From the NCBI RefSeq assembly GCF_037860775.1, contig NZ_JBBEWC010000008.1, forward strand, positions 248,001-312,000: a stretch of DNA of 64,000 bases, read 5' to 3'. Source of the stretch: Emticicia soli. GTDB taxonomy: Bacteria > Bacteroidota > Bacteroidia > Cytophagales > Spirosomataceae. The notes beneath the pieces were generated by a model. The model ran no database searches, had not been told where the DNA came from, and saw only the letters and a list, made by a program, of their open reading frames with translations. The first letter of the stretch is position 1. Every line of letters starts with the position of its first letter. Of this stretch, positions 1-8,577 are shown piece after piece. Both the position numbers and the translations under genes were made by a program.

Positions 1-98
1 TAGCCCTTTCAACGGCTTTAATTAGCCTTTTATTAAAAAGAATGATATATTCAATTCAGAATAGCTATTTACGCCTATAAAATTAAGCCTTTTATACA

Positions 99-1748
99 AT
101 GACTACCTTCGCAGCCAACCTTGTAAATGTGTTTGATGGAACAATCGAATTTGGAGAAATAACAATAGAAAACAAAAGGATTCAGCAGATAAGATATTTT
201 GGAGAAGAAAAAGCGGGGGAGAAGTACATATTACCGGGCTTGATTGATGCACATATACATGTTGAAAGTTCGATGCTTACGCCTGCGCAATTTGCAAGGC
301 TTGCCGTAGTGCATGGCACAGTAGGAACCGTCTCTGACCCGCACGAAATCGCTAATGTGCTTGGTGTAGATGGGGTAAAATACATGATTGAAGACGGACG
401 CAAAGTGCCTTTTAAATTCTGCTTTGGTGCGCCTTCGTGCGTACCTGCCACTACCTTTGAAACCGCAGGTGCTACTGTAACGGTAGATGATATAGCGCAT
501 TTGTTTACTTACAGAGAAGTAGGGTATCTGGCCGAAATGATGAATTTTCCGGGGGTATTGAACGAAGACCCTACTGTAATGCAGAAAATTGCATTGGCTA
601 AAGCTTTTAATAAACCTGTTGACGGACACGCACCGGGTTTAAGAGGTGCATCGGCCAAGAAATACATTGATGCAGGCATTGAGACCGACCATGAGTGTTT
701 CACGAAAGGTGAAGCACTCGAGAAACTGAAAATGGGTATGAAAATCCTGATTCGGGAGGGGAGTGCTGCCAAGAATTTTGAAGAACTCATTCCCTTGGCT
801 GATACCTATTATTCGGAAATGATGTTTTGTTCTGACGACAAACACCCTGATAATCTGGTAGAAGGGCATATCAATCAGCTTGTAAAAAGAGCCATTGCCA
901 AAGGTATTGATAGGTTTAAAGTGCTGCGCATGGCAACTATTAATCCGGTGTTGCATTACCGCATGAATGTTGGCTTGCTAAGAGAAGGCGACTGGGCCGA
1001 TTTTATATTGGTCGATAATCTTGAAAACTTTGAAGTGCTTGAAACCTATATTGAGGGCCAAAAAGTGGCAGAAAATGGCACTTCGCTTATGCCAAACCTC
1101 ACAAGCGATGTTGTTAATAATTTTAATTGCCAACCTCTCGACCCTAAGGATATTATCGTTACGATTCCGGCAAAAGATAACCTACTGCGTGTAATACAAA
1201 CCATAGATGGGCAACTGATTACAAAAGAAATACTGGTAGAACCTAAAGTTTTTGAAGGCAAGATTCAAACCGATACCGAAGCAGATATTCTGAAAGTGGT
1301 AGTTTATAACCGCTATGCTGAAGGTAAGCCTGCCGTAGCTTTTATCAATAATTTCGGTTTAAAAGAGGGAGCAATTGCCTCATCGGTGGCGCATGATTCG
1401 CATAATATCATAGCCGTTGGGGTTGACGATGAGTCAATCTGTGAAGCGGTAAACCTGATAGTAAGGGAGCAGGGTGGAGTGTCGGCTGTAAGCAATCTCA
1501 AAAAAGGTGTATTGGCTTTACCCGTAGCAGGGCTTATGAGCAACAAAGATGGTTATGAGATAGCCGAAAGTTACACCATGATTGATAAATTTGCCAAAGA
1601 ACAACTCAAAAGCACACTTATCTCACCTTTTATGAGCCTGTCGTTCATGGCATTGCTTGTAATCCCATCATTAAAATTAAGTGATTTAGGTTTGTTTGAT
1701 GGTTATACTTTTAGATTTACAGAGTTGTTTGTGGAGAGGGAGGAATAG
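99..1748 (+). CDS. ade: Adenine deaminase
   Basis: Hydrolyses adenine to hypoxanthine and ammonia in purine salvage; cytosolic amidohydrolase-superfamily enzyme. The 549-residue protein has the usual length. Visible metal-site and family motifs are GLIDAHIHVE (47-56, H52/H54), HGTVGTVSDPHE (72-83), DGHAPG (175-180), DHECF (197-201) and CSDDKHP (244-250), followed by the C-terminal adenine-deaminase domain. The ATG at 99 follows an A/T-rich leader with no Shine-Dalgarno site, as expected for Bacteroidota. It stands alone: the first 98 bases hold no other gene, and the next gene is convergent, with a long palindrome between them. The family call is secure; regulation is not visible. Confidence 0.95.
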   Translation: MTTFAANLVNVFDGTIEFGEITIENKRIQQIRYFGEEKAGEKYILPGLIDAHIHVESSMLTPAQFARLAVVHGTVGTVSDPHEIANVLGVDGVKYMIEDGRKVPFKFCFGAPSCVPATTFETAGATVTVDDIAHLFTYREVGYLAEMMNFPGVLNEDPTVMQKIALAKAFNKPVDGHAPGLRGASAKKYIDAGIETDHECFTKGEALEKLKMGMKILIREGSAAKNFEELIPLADTYYSEMMFCSDDKHPDNLVEGHINQLVKRAIAKGIDRFKVLRMATINPVLHYRMNVGLLREGDWADFILVDNLENFEVLETYIEGQKVAENGTSLMPNLTSDVVNNFNCQPLDPKDIIVTIPAKDNLLRVIQTIDGQLITKEILVEPKVFEGKIQTDTEADILKVVVYNRYAEGKPAVAFINNFGLKEGAIASSVAHDSHNIIAVGVDDESICEAVNLIVREQGGVSAVSNLKKGVLALPVAGLMSNKDGYEIAESYTMIDKFAKEQLKSTLISPFMSLSFMALLVIPSLKLSDLGLFDGYTFRFTELFVEREE

Positions 1749-1789
1749 AAAAAGAATAAAATTGTCAAATTTGGTAGAAATGTACTACT

Positions 1790-1965
1790 AAATAAGCGTT
1801 CTTTCGTAGAGACGACATGCTGGCGTCTCCAAGGGTCTATAAACCTCAAAAAATCATATTTGAGAGACCAACCTAATAGATAAATCTTTAATTTTTACAG
1901 GCCCTTGGAGACGCCAGCATGTCGTCTCTACGAATCGGTCTGATTTATTTAAAGAACGCTTATTT
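1790..1965. repeat. Long composite inverted repeat with GTAGAGAC-type core
   Basis: Two nested perfect inverted repeats lie between the convergent ade and dehydratase genes. The outer 15-bp arms are 1790-1804 and 1951-1965. The inner 31-bp arms are 1805-1835 and 1902-1932. Inner and outer arms touch on the left but are separated by 18 bases on the right. The inner core reads GTAGAGACGACATGC outward. The 66-base centre (1836-1901) has no open frame. A related palindrome with the same GTAGAGAC end is at 24705-24733. It could fold into a cruciform or a bidirectional transcription-stop hairpin. The rest of the 1749-2150 gap is AT-rich without genes. Confidence 0.85.
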
Positions 1966-2100
1966 CTTGAACCTTAATTAGCTGGAGTGACTAAAATATT
2001 ATACTGATGGGGCTTTAGCTAAAATCTGTCTTCACTAGCAAATTTTAAAGAATATTTATTCTTTTATCCTAATCAGCAACCTTCAAATAAAAAGGAAAAA

Positions 2101-2141
2101 TCACTAAATCACACATTCACTCAATCACTCAATCACTCAAT
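2101..2141. repeat. Octamer tract (TCACTCAA)
   Basis: An 8-bp unit, TCACTCAA, is repeated three times at 2118-2141 and preceded by diverged units (TCACTAAA). It sits a few bases beyond the stop codon of the dehydratase gene. Similar TCACTAAAT-type runs occur at 9653-9695, 9855-9897 and 49184-49236. No coding role is visible. Confidence 0.7.
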
Positions 2142-2150
2142 TCCCCAACC

Positions 2151-3098
2151 TCAAAACGGCAATTTCCCTAAATCAACATTTCCGCCCGTTAGGATAATCC
2201 CAACTCTTTTGCCTTCAAAGCGTTTTTTATCTTTTAGTAATGCAGCAAACGGAACGGCTGATGATGGCTCAACAACAATTTTGAGTTGTTCCCAAATCAG
2301 GCGCATTGCTTCAACAATTTCTTCTTCACTAACCGTGATAATATCTTTCACATAGGTGCGGATAATCTCTAATGTTTTATCACCTAAATTAGTCAATAAG
2401 CCATCGGCTATGGTTTTAATGTAGGGCGCTTTTTCTATTTTTCCACTTTTGAACGATAACACCGCATCGGCTGCACCCTCTGGTTCTCCGGCTATTACAT
2501 CGGCATTTGGTAATAAATAATGCGCTGCTAAAGCAGTGCCGCTCAATAAGCCACCACCACCTACAGGGGCCATGATTACTTGCAATTCTCCGGCTTGTTC
2601 AATCAATTCAACGGCTGCGGTTGCTTGTCCGGCTATTACGTCGTAATTATTAAAAGGATGCACAAAAGTAGCTCCTTTTTCATCTATTATCTTTTGTACA
2701 GTGCTTTCACGTGCTTCTAGCGTCGGCTCACATTCAATGATTTCGCCACCCAGATATTTTACCCCGTTTTTCTTTATTTCAGGTGCATTGTTGGGCATTA
2801 CTATATAAGCCTTCGTACCAACAGCTTTAGCCGCCAGCGCAATAGCCTGTGCATGATTTCCCGACGAATGTGTGGTAATACCTTTCTGCTGCTCTTCTTT
2901 GCTAAGCGAAAGCACGGCATTCATGCCTCCACGAGCCTTAAAAGCACCGATTTTTTGTAAGTTTTCGCATTTAAAAAACACTTGGCAACCCGCCAGTTCA
3001 TTAATAAAGTCGGAACTCAATACTGGTGTTTTTATAATATAAGCTCTGATTTTCTGGTGTGTGTCTCTGATGTCGTCGAACGTTGGAATATGATTCAT
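2151..3098 (-). CDS. Threonine dehydratase / serine racemase-family PLP enzyme
   Basis: PLP-dependent beta-eliminating enzyme of fold type II, probably deaminating L-threonine or L-serine to the 2-oxo acid plus ammonia. With the ATG at 3098 the protein has 315 residues; an upstream in-frame start would add eight weakly conserved residues. The Schiff-base lysine is K54 in FKARGG, the substrate loop is SSGNHAQA (78-85) and the phosphate-binding glycine loop GGGGLLSG (180-187). There is no C-terminal ACT-type regulatory domain, so this is the short, non-isoleucine-inhibited form (TdcB/serine-racemase-like) rather than biosynthetic IlvA. It is 33 bp upstream of the DinB gene's stop, on the same strand. 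Substrate choice between Thr and Ser cannot be read from sequence. Confidence 0.88.
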   Translation of the reverse strand: MNHIPTFDDIRDTHQKIRAYIIKTPVLSSDFINELAGCQVFFKCENLQKIGAFKARGGMNAVLSLSKEEQQKGITTHSSGNHAQAIALAAKAVGTKAYIVMPNNAPEIKKNGVKYLGGEIIECEPTLEARESTVQKIIDEKGATFVHPFNNYDVIAGQATAAVELIEQAGELQVIMAPVGGGGLLSGTALAAHYLLPNADVIAGEPEGAADAVLSFKSGKIEKAPYIKTIADGLLTNLGDKTLEIIRTYVKDIITVSEEEIVEAMRLIWEQLKIVVEPSSAVPFAALLKDKKRFEGKRVGIILTGGNVDLGKLPF

Positions 3099-3131
3099 TA
3101 CTATGCTGATGATGGAAAGCAAATATAGGGC

Positions 3132-3572
3132 TTATCGGTAATAAAAAATATAATCGGTGGCGGGTAGTTTTTCTACCTGCCCTTTTACGAGTAAAATAAC
3201 TTGTCCTCTATGATACGACGAATGCAAAGCCATGTGTGTAAGTATATCGCTCACAAGGCTGCTGTGTTGCTCGCCTCGGGAGTTATGGTAGGCAACCACA
3301 CGGCTAAAATCTTCGTTCAACAATAGTTGCTGCAAAGCGGCATAATTGGTATTGAATAAATCTTTCAGGGCATCTTTTTCGAATAATTCCCACACTTTTG
3401 TGTCAGATGTTGTGCCATTAATGCGCTCTATCCATATTTTCTGGGCGGCAGCCATGTGCGACACTATCTCGTGGGTTCGGTCAGAAGCCTGGCTTGCCTC
3501 CATAAAAGTTTCTAGCACTTTCAGGTTTGCCCAATGCTCGTGTTCAAAAAGTTTCTGAAAATAAGCTTTCAT
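3132..3572 (-). CDS. DinB/YfiT-family putative metal-dependent protein
   Basis: A 146-residue four-helix-bundle protein of the DinB superfamily. The usual three-histidine metal site is visible: H39 (IVSHM) and the C-terminal pair H117 and H121 (ALHSSYHRGQV). Family members include thiol-dependent transferases and many proteins of unknown activity, so no reaction is assigned. Only one base separates its start from the maltokinase stop (3574), so the two are probably cotranscribed with the maltokinase first. A second, only distantly similar DinB protein lies at 7282-7806. Confidence 0.85.
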   Translation of the reverse strand: MKAYFQKLFEHEHWANLKVLETFMEASQASDRTHEIVSHMAAAQKIWIERINGTTSDTKVWELFEKDALKDLFNTNYAALQQLLLNEDFSRVVAYHNSRGEQHSSLVSDILTHMALHSSYHRGQVILLVKGQVEKLPATDYIFYYR

Positions 3573-3573
3573 A

Positions 3574-5121
3574 TCAGCGTCTTAGTTTCTCGATTTCGTT
3601 TATTACCTCAACAATTCCTTTAAGCGGAATCTTCACCCACGTTGGTCGGTAATTGACCTCATAGCCTAGTTCATAAATAGCTTTTTCTAAAAGGTGAAAC
3701 AAAAGCAGGTAGTTTACCTCATTCGGGTCTTTAAACAATGGGTGCGGTGAGCCAAACATAGACAGGTACTCTTCAAGATATGTGTCTTTTATGAGTTTAT
3801 ACCAGCGGTCGGCAGCACGCTGCAAGACAATCGCATCTGTATTGCTTGTTTCGGCCGAGTTAAAGAGTTTTGCCGAAACAGCATAATGATACGAGCGAAT
3901 CATACCTGCTACGTCTTTAAGAGGTGAGTGCTTAATTTTTCTTTCTGTGATACTACTCTCTGGCTCGCCTTCAAAGTCAATAATCACGAGGTCGTCGTTG
4001 GTAGCCAGAATCTGCCCCAGATGATAATCTCCATGAATGCGAGTACGGAACGATGAGAGCGGACGAGTAAGAATCTGGTCTATAAAGTCAAGTATCAGGT
4101 CTTTGGCTTCCATAAATATCCAGGCCAGATTCTGAGCTTGCACATCTAAACGCAGATAATTGTCTGTTAAAAGATTATAGCGGCGTTCTAGCAGCGCTTC
4201 AAATTTTCCGTGTAAATAACGTCTGTACTCACGGTCGAAGGGCTCGGCATTAAATTTATCAGCACCACGTAAGGCAAACAAAGCCAGGTGCATTTGTGCC
4301 GTGCGATGTGCAAGTTGTGAAACTTTATCAAAGACCGACTCTTTAATCTGAAAATTACCTTCTACAAAAGCCTCAAGAAAATCGTTGAGGTAGTCGCCGG
4401 TCATACTCCAGTCGTCTTTAATATTTTCAACAACCTGAACCATCACCCCAAAGGTAATTGGTAGCTCTTCTAGGCGGTTCCACGTAACACTTCCGGCAAA
4501 AAGAGGTATATTTCTGAATTCAGAATGCTCTGTGATATACTCAACCATTTCAACCTCAGGGTTTGTATCAGCAAATAGTTTTCTGTAAAGTTTCAGAAAA
4601 TATTTGCCACCAAAAATCATGGCTGAGTTTGAAGAATCAATATTGGGTAAATGAGAATCTAGTCCGTCTGCTTCTTCAGTAAGAATTTTACCTTTATTAA
4701 ATACAAGTAAATCGTTATTGTATTGTGTTATCTTCGACTGATTAAAGATAGCTTTATACAAAGCCCTACGGAAACTGGCATCATAAATGGCATCAACCAG
4801 ATACCCCATTTTATCGTCGAGTGTCGCTTTACTCAAAACCCCTTTTGCCGGAATATTCTGTGCATTTTCTTCAATAAATGAGATAGGCAAAAGATATAAC
4901 TCATTGTCACCTTCTTCGTATCGGGCCTCAAACATCAGGAAGATAAACTCTTCAAAATGCACAACGTGCCTCACTTTCAATTGTTTGATTTTTCGGGCTT
5001 TTCCGGCAAACCAACGGCAATTTTTAATATAAGGTGGCAGAATATTGTCTTCAAGAACCGTGTGCACATACTTATCTCGCTCAAATCCTTTCCACTCAAT
5101 GGTTAATACAAATTCGGTCAT
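3574..5121 (-). CDS. Free-standing maltokinase
   Basis: Predicted to phosphorylate maltose to maltose-1-phosphate with ATP, the middle step of the trehalose-to-glycogen (TreS-maltokinase-GlgE) route. The 515 residues show the family N-terminal cap motif WFAGKARK (37-44) and a C-terminal aminoglycoside-phosphotransferase-like lobe with catalytic HGDYHLGQ (363-370) and metal-binding IDFEGEP (381-387). In many bacteria this domain is fused to trehalose synthase; here it is separate and neither treS nor glgE lies in the window. A GH63-like glucosidase at 40 kb is the only other alpha-glucan-related gene. The ATG at 5121 follows a short AT-rich leader. Confidence 0.88.
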   Translation of the reverse strand: MTEFVLTIEWKGFERDKYVHTVLEDNILPPYIKNCRWFAGKARKIKQLKVRHVVHFEEFIFLMFEARYEEGDNELYLLPISFIEENAQNIPAKGVLSKATLDDKMGYLVDAIYDASFRRALYKAIFNQSKITQYNNDLLVFNKGKILTEEADGLDSHLPNIDSSNSAMIFGGKYFLKLYRKLFADTNPEVEMVEYITEHSEFRNIPLFAGSVTWNRLEELPITFGVMVQVVENIKDDWSMTGDYLNDFLEAFVEGNFQIKESVFDKVSQLAHRTAQMHLALFALRGADKFNAEPFDREYRRYLHGKFEALLERRYNLLTDNYLRLDVQAQNLAWIFMEAKDLILDFIDQILTRPLSSFRTRIHGDYHLGQILATNDDLVIIDFEGEPESSITERKIKHSPLKDVAGMIRSYHYAVSAKLFNSAETSNTDAIVLQRAADRWYKLIKDTYLEEYLSMFGSPHPLFKDPNEVNYLLLFHLLEKAIYELGYEVNYRPTWVKIPLKGIVEVINEIEKLRR

Positions 5122-5252
5122 TGTATCAGGCTGGTTAAAGTTATTTTGCGAATATAATAGTTAGAGATACATTCTCTGAACTTTTCATTGAATAAATTCG
5201 GCCGGCCGCTGCTGTCGCTGACAAAAAAAACAAAGGAATTATGATATATTTA

Positions 5253-5361
5253 AGAAACTGTTTGAGTTAATCTTGTTGGATTGAAAAAGAGCGGTTTTTG
5301 CTGCAAGACAAGATTTAAAACCGCTTTTTTTCATCTTCAAAATTTAACTCAAATAACTTCT
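5253..5361. mobile_element. MITE-like element A (109 bp)
   Basis: Bounded by an 18-base left end (5253-5270, agaaactgtttgagttaa) and its imperfect inverse at 5344-5361 (15 of 18 match). The first 37 bases match the inverted right end of element B (21351-21513) at all but one position, so the two belong to one family in opposite orientation. The core holds a gcggtttt/aaaaccgc stem (5291-5298/5317-5324) with T runs on both sides, which looks like a bidirectional terminator. The right end overlaps the stop codon of the DUF2167 gene (5360-5362). No coding capacity. Confidence 0.75.
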
Positions 5362-6325
5362 AAGAGGCTTGTGTCTCCGTATTATCTGGCTCCGAAGGGC
5401 TCACGTTTGTATCGGTATCAGTCTCGGTATCATCTTTTTTCTTGCCGAAAAACTTTCTGATAGCACCGCCACCAACAATAATAGCGCCCACAATGACTTT
5501 CCAGAATTTAGCCAAGAGAGCGAAGAAACCTACTTTGGCAAGCACTTTACCTGCTACTAGGCCACCAATGCCCACAGCGGCAACCTGATCTAAGTTAGAA
5601 TCATAGTCCTGATAGCGATTTCCATCTGAAAAAGACACAGAGGCTATCATATCATTGATTTTGGGCTTGATTTGAGATAAAGCCGTTAAATCGCCCACGG
5701 CATTCAATGAAAACATTCCTTTTCGGCCTAAGACCCGTACATCATAATTAAGCGTATTGGTTTCTTCTCCCGAAAATTTGAGGTTTTTTGCCCAATGGAG
5801 CGTTTTACGCTCTTTGTCATAAAACGGGGTAGAAGCCCAGCCAACGAGACTTACTGTGCCATAGCCCAGTTTGCTACGCTCGGTATTTGCTTCTTCCACT
5901 TCTTTCTGCATTTGTTCCAGCAGTTCTTTGTAATCAACATCGTCGGCATCTTCGTCTTTTACATAGCCGATAGGGTCGTATCTGATAATAAACGCCCAGG
6001 TATTAACCGAATCAACAGGCGAGCCGTTTTCCTGAAAAAGCATACCTAGTGGTGCTTCGTTCGGCGGATTGCCCCAGATGTCTTCTAATACTTGTTTGCT
6101 TTGGGTGCTGTTCAGGTACTTAAAGCCTTTTGGAACGGTCAGTTTACCCATTCCGCCTAATTCGATTGTTTTGCCTGCCGGCTCGTATTTGAGTTCTTGT
6201 AAGATAGTAAGGATTTTTACAAACGAAGAATCAAGGACTTCGGTAGATTCTTTTTCTTTTTGAGCAAAAACAGAGTTTGAAAGTACTATGCATAGTACCG
6301 CCAGGGTAGTAAAAAATTTAGTCAT
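5360..6325 (-). CDS. DUF2167 domain membrane-anchored protein
   Basis: A 321-residue exported protein. Residues 1-21 form a signal peptide ending in FAQ. The body (about 35-235) matches the DUF2167 pattern, including the WGNPP segment near 84 and the VGWASTPFYD and LHWAKNL stretches. One or two hydrophobic helices follow (about 247-290), then a short basic patch (RKFFGKKK) and an acidic Thr/Asp-rich tail. Function of the family is unknown. The stop codon and last bases lie in the end of MITE-like element A, so the original C-terminus may have been altered. The element's stem-loop would serve as its terminator. Confidence 0.8.
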   Translation of the reverse strand: MTKFFTTLAVLCIVLSNSVFAQKEKESTEVLDSSFVKILTILQELKYEPAGKTIELGGMGKLTVPKGFKYLNSTQSKQVLEDIWGNPPNEAPLGMLFQENGSPVDSVNTWAFIIRYDPIGYVKDEDADDVDYKELLEQMQKEVEEANTERSKLGYGTVSLVGWASTPFYDKERKTLHWAKNLKFSGEETNTLNYDVRVLGRKGMFSLNAVGDLTALSQIKPKINDMIASVSFSDGNRYQDYDSNLDQVAAVGIGGLVAGKVLAKVGFFALLAKFWKVIVGAIIVGGGAIRKFFGKKKDDTETDTDTNVSPSEPDNTETQAS

Positions 6326-6423
6326 GCAAAATCTAAGGTTTAGTGTTTAGAACTTGTAAATAACAAAATTCCTAGCAATAAATCAACCTCAGTACTAAAA
6401 TTATTTGTAGGTAGTATTTAATA

Positions 6424-6452
6424 AAAATGCCCCGAGAATTTCGGGGCATTTT
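6424..6452 (-). terminator. Intrinsic terminator after dapF
   Basis: Perfect 12-bp arms aaaatgccccga (6424-6435) and tcggggcatttt (6441-6452) with a 5-base loop. A and T runs flank both sides, so it can act in both directions. It abuts the dapF stop codon at 6453. Confidence 0.88.
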
Positions 6453-7229
6453 TTATAATTCACCATTAAAAACCCGTACTGCCGGGCCAATGAGGTGAAC
6501 ACTCTTAAAGTCTTCATCAAAAGCAACTTGTAGATTACCACCTTTGGTGATAACCTTAATAGGGCTTGGCATCTTGTATTTAAGATGCGCCGATATTGCA
6601 CAAGCTGTTACGCCAGTTCCGCACGAATAGGTTTCGTCTTCAACGCCTCTTTCGTAGGTGCGTACATAGATAGTTTCATCATCAAGCTTTTCAACAAAGT
6701 TTACATTCGTGCCTCCACGTTTTACCCATTCGTCGGCATATCTTACGCTTTTCCCTTCGTTGAATACATCGTAATTTTTAATATCCTCAACATATCTCAC
6801 ATAGTGCGGCGAGCCGGTATTCATAAAGTCATATGCTTCATGGTGCTCACGGCTATGTACTTCGCCCATTTTTAGTGCAATTACTTCTGAGCTTGCTGTG
6901 GCTTCATGCTCGCCATCAACGGCAATAAAAGTAGTGCTACCGCTGAAAATACCTAAATCCTCGGCAAAACGCACGGTGCAGCGGCCGCCATTGCCGCACA
7001 TACTGCCCTCACGGCCATCAGCATTGAAGTACACCATCCTGAAATCGTAATCGGGGTCGTTTTGAAGTAGAATAAGCCCATCGGCACCAATACCAAAGCG
7101 GCGGTGGCAAAGATGTTCAATATAAGCCTGGCTTACAGGAAACTGCCCGTCACGGTTATCAATCATCACGAAGTCGTTGCCTGTGCCCTGATATTTATAG
7201 AAATTACCGGAGTATTTTTGATTGTTCAT
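6453..7229 (-). CDS. dapF: Diaminopimelate epimerase
   Basis: Converts LL- to meso-diaminopimelate without a cofactor, for lysine and peptidoglycan synthesis. 258 residues, normal length. The two catalytic cysteines are present: C78 in MCGNGGRC (77-84) and C203 in SCGTGVTAC (202-210). The ATG at 7229 is preceded on the minus strand by a TAagTTTG (7251-7258) that fits the Bacteroidota -7 element, though its -33 partner is weak. It is a single-gene unit ending in the strong terminator at 6424-6452. Confidence 0.95.
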   Translation of the reverse strand: MNNQKYSGNFYKYQGTGNDFVMIDNRDGQFPVSQAYIEHLCHRRFGIGADGLILLQNDPDYDFRMVYFNADGREGSMCGNGGRCTVRFAEDLGIFSGSTTFIAVDGEHEATASSEVIALKMGEVHSREHHEAYDFMNTGSPHYVRYVEDIKNYDVFNEGKSVRYADEWVKRGGTNVNFVEKLDDETIYVRTYERGVEDETYSCGTGVTACAISAHLKYKMPSPIKVITKGGNLQVAFDEDFKSVHLIGPAVRVFNGEL

Positions 7230-7281
7230 AGTGGTTCAACAAATTGGCCTCAAACTTAATTCTTTTATTCCGAAAATCTTC

Positions 7282-7806
7282 TTAAGATTTCAATATTCGC
7301 AGATATTCTACCCAAGGCCCAACTTCGGTTTTGTATTGCTTGGCCATAATGCGTGTAATTTGTGCCGTGTGGCTCAGGTCATGCACTGTCCAGGTCGATA
7401 GGAGTTGCGCAAGGCTCACTTCACCAAATACCGGATGAATGCCTTTCTTTTCTAAATCTTCTGCTGTAATGTTTTTTGAACGGAGTTTCTCCAGATTCTC
7501 ATTTCTTACGCTGATAAATTCTGCTAACAGTTCGGCTAATATTTTAGGAGTGTTTTCTTCGGGTGATGCAACACGCTTGAATGTGCTAAAATTCTTGTCT
7601 GTTTCATCAGATAAAATGAGTTCAAGCCTTACAAGCCAGTTTGTTTTTTCGGCCGTAATCAGGTGGGCTATTACCTCATATACACTCCAGCTTTCGCCAC
7701 CCTCGTTTTGCATTGTCCAGTCATCATCTAGCCCTTGTAGAAACAATTGCAGGGCTTTAGGTGTGCGCTCAAGTATTTCAATAGATTTGTCGATAGAAAA
7801 CTGCAT
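7282..7806 (-). CDS. DinB-family protein (second copy)
   Basis: A 174-residue DinB/YfiT-like four-helix protein. I chose the ATG at 7806 (MQFSIDKSIE) because a longer reading to 7866 would start inside the rplS terminator hairpin. Motifs are the N-terminal VYEVIAHLITAEKTNW, with a likely ligand histidine, and the C-terminal TWTVHDLSHTAQI, which supplies the second and third histidines. Members are metal-binding and often annotated as putative thiol transferases; the actual reaction is unknown. It lies between rplS and dapF with about 50 bp to dapF. Confidence 0.85.
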   Translation of the reverse strand: MQFSIDKSIEILERTPKALQLFLQGLDDDWTMQNEGGESWSVYEVIAHLITAEKTNWLVRLELILSDETDKNFSTFKRVASPEENTPKILAELLAEFISVRNENLEKLRSKNITAEDLEKKGIHPVFGEVSLAQLLSTWTVHDLSHTAQITRIMAKQYKTEVGPWVEYLRILKS

Positions 7807-7848
7807 AGTATCAATGATTTTGTATGCAAGATACACATTGGCCATAAA

Positions 7849-7875
7849 CAAAAAAAGCCGCTTCAAAGAAGCGAC
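7849..7875 (-). terminator. Intrinsic terminator after rplS
   Basis: On the minus strand, gaagcg (7873-7868) pairs with cgcttc (7864-7859) around a three-base loop, followed by an eight-base U run (7856-7849). It lies about 95 bp past the rplS stop and fixes the start of the next gene at 7806. Confidence 0.85.
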
Positions 7876-7967
7876 CTTTTCCCATACAAAATTATGAAAA
7901 AGCTATTACTTTTATCTTTAGACATCTGAAACCGCAAATAGTTTAACTATTGTTGGTTTGATGTACA

Positions 7968-8321
7968 TTATTTCTTTAATTCTTTGATACGAGCAGCTTT
8001 ACCTTGTTTTCCACGTAGGTAGAACAATCTCGCACGACGCACTTTACCTCTACGTACAACCTCGATTTTATCGATGCTTGGCGACAAAATAGGGAAGATT
8101 CTTTCTACACCTACGCCATTTGAAATTTTACGAACTGTAAAACTTTCGCCGTTTGTACCAGCGTTACGACGCTGAATAACTGTACCAGTATAAACCTGAA
8201 TACGTTCTTTATTACCTTCTTTGATTTTAACGTGAACGTTTACTGTATCACCTGCTTTAAAATCTGGTTGGCTGTCTCTTTTGGTAGCAAAATCTGCTTC
8301 AACCAATTTAATCAAATCCAT
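7968..8321 (-). CDS. rplS: 50S ribosomal protein L19 (bL19)
   Basis: Large-subunit protein at the 30S interface. 117 residues, normal length. Recognised by FKAGDTVNVHVKIKEG, the RIQVYTGTVI segment and the basic VRRGKVRRARLFYLR C-terminal block. A good promoter lies at 8407-8438 and gives an untranslated leader of about 80 bases. The gene forms a single unit ending at 7849-7875; trmD and rpsP, common neighbours elsewhere, are absent here. Confidence 0.97.
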   Translation of the reverse strand: MDLIKLVEADFATKRDSQPDFKAGDTVNVHVKIKEGNKERIQVYTGTVIQRRNAGTNGESFTVRKISNGVGVERIFPILSPSIDKIEVVRRGKVRRARLFYLRGKQGKAARIKELKK

Positions 8322-8406
8322 TGTTTTGTTATTTACCTGATTATTAATTTACTCGCTTAGCGAAGCGGCTGAACCGTACAAACCCAGCATTCTCCTAACC
8401 GGACTG

Positions 8407-8438
8407 CAAAATTAACAATTTCTACTGTAAAAACCAAA
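8407..8438 (-). promoter_or_regulatory. Bacteroidota-type promoter of rplS
   Basis: On the minus strand a TTTG (8438-8435) is followed after 20 bases by TAatTTTG (8414-8407), matching the -33/-7 consensus. The leader to the ATG at 8321 holds a small cgctt/aagcg hairpin near 8350-8365. The 8439-8577 stretch is extremely AT-rich; I see no gene there. Confidence 0.65.
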
Positions 8439-8577
8439 AAACGTTTTGATTTTTCATTTGTTGTATTTCTTGATGCTAATATATAAAAAAATGTATTTGA
8501 GTAAAAATTTGATTGAAAAAAAAATAAGTTTTTTTTCAATATTCGTATAAAAATAATCGTTACCCCTTTTTTTGATA

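Noticed and set aside
7807..7866. N-terminal extension of the second DinB protein
   Set aside because: It would begin inside the rplS terminator hairpin.
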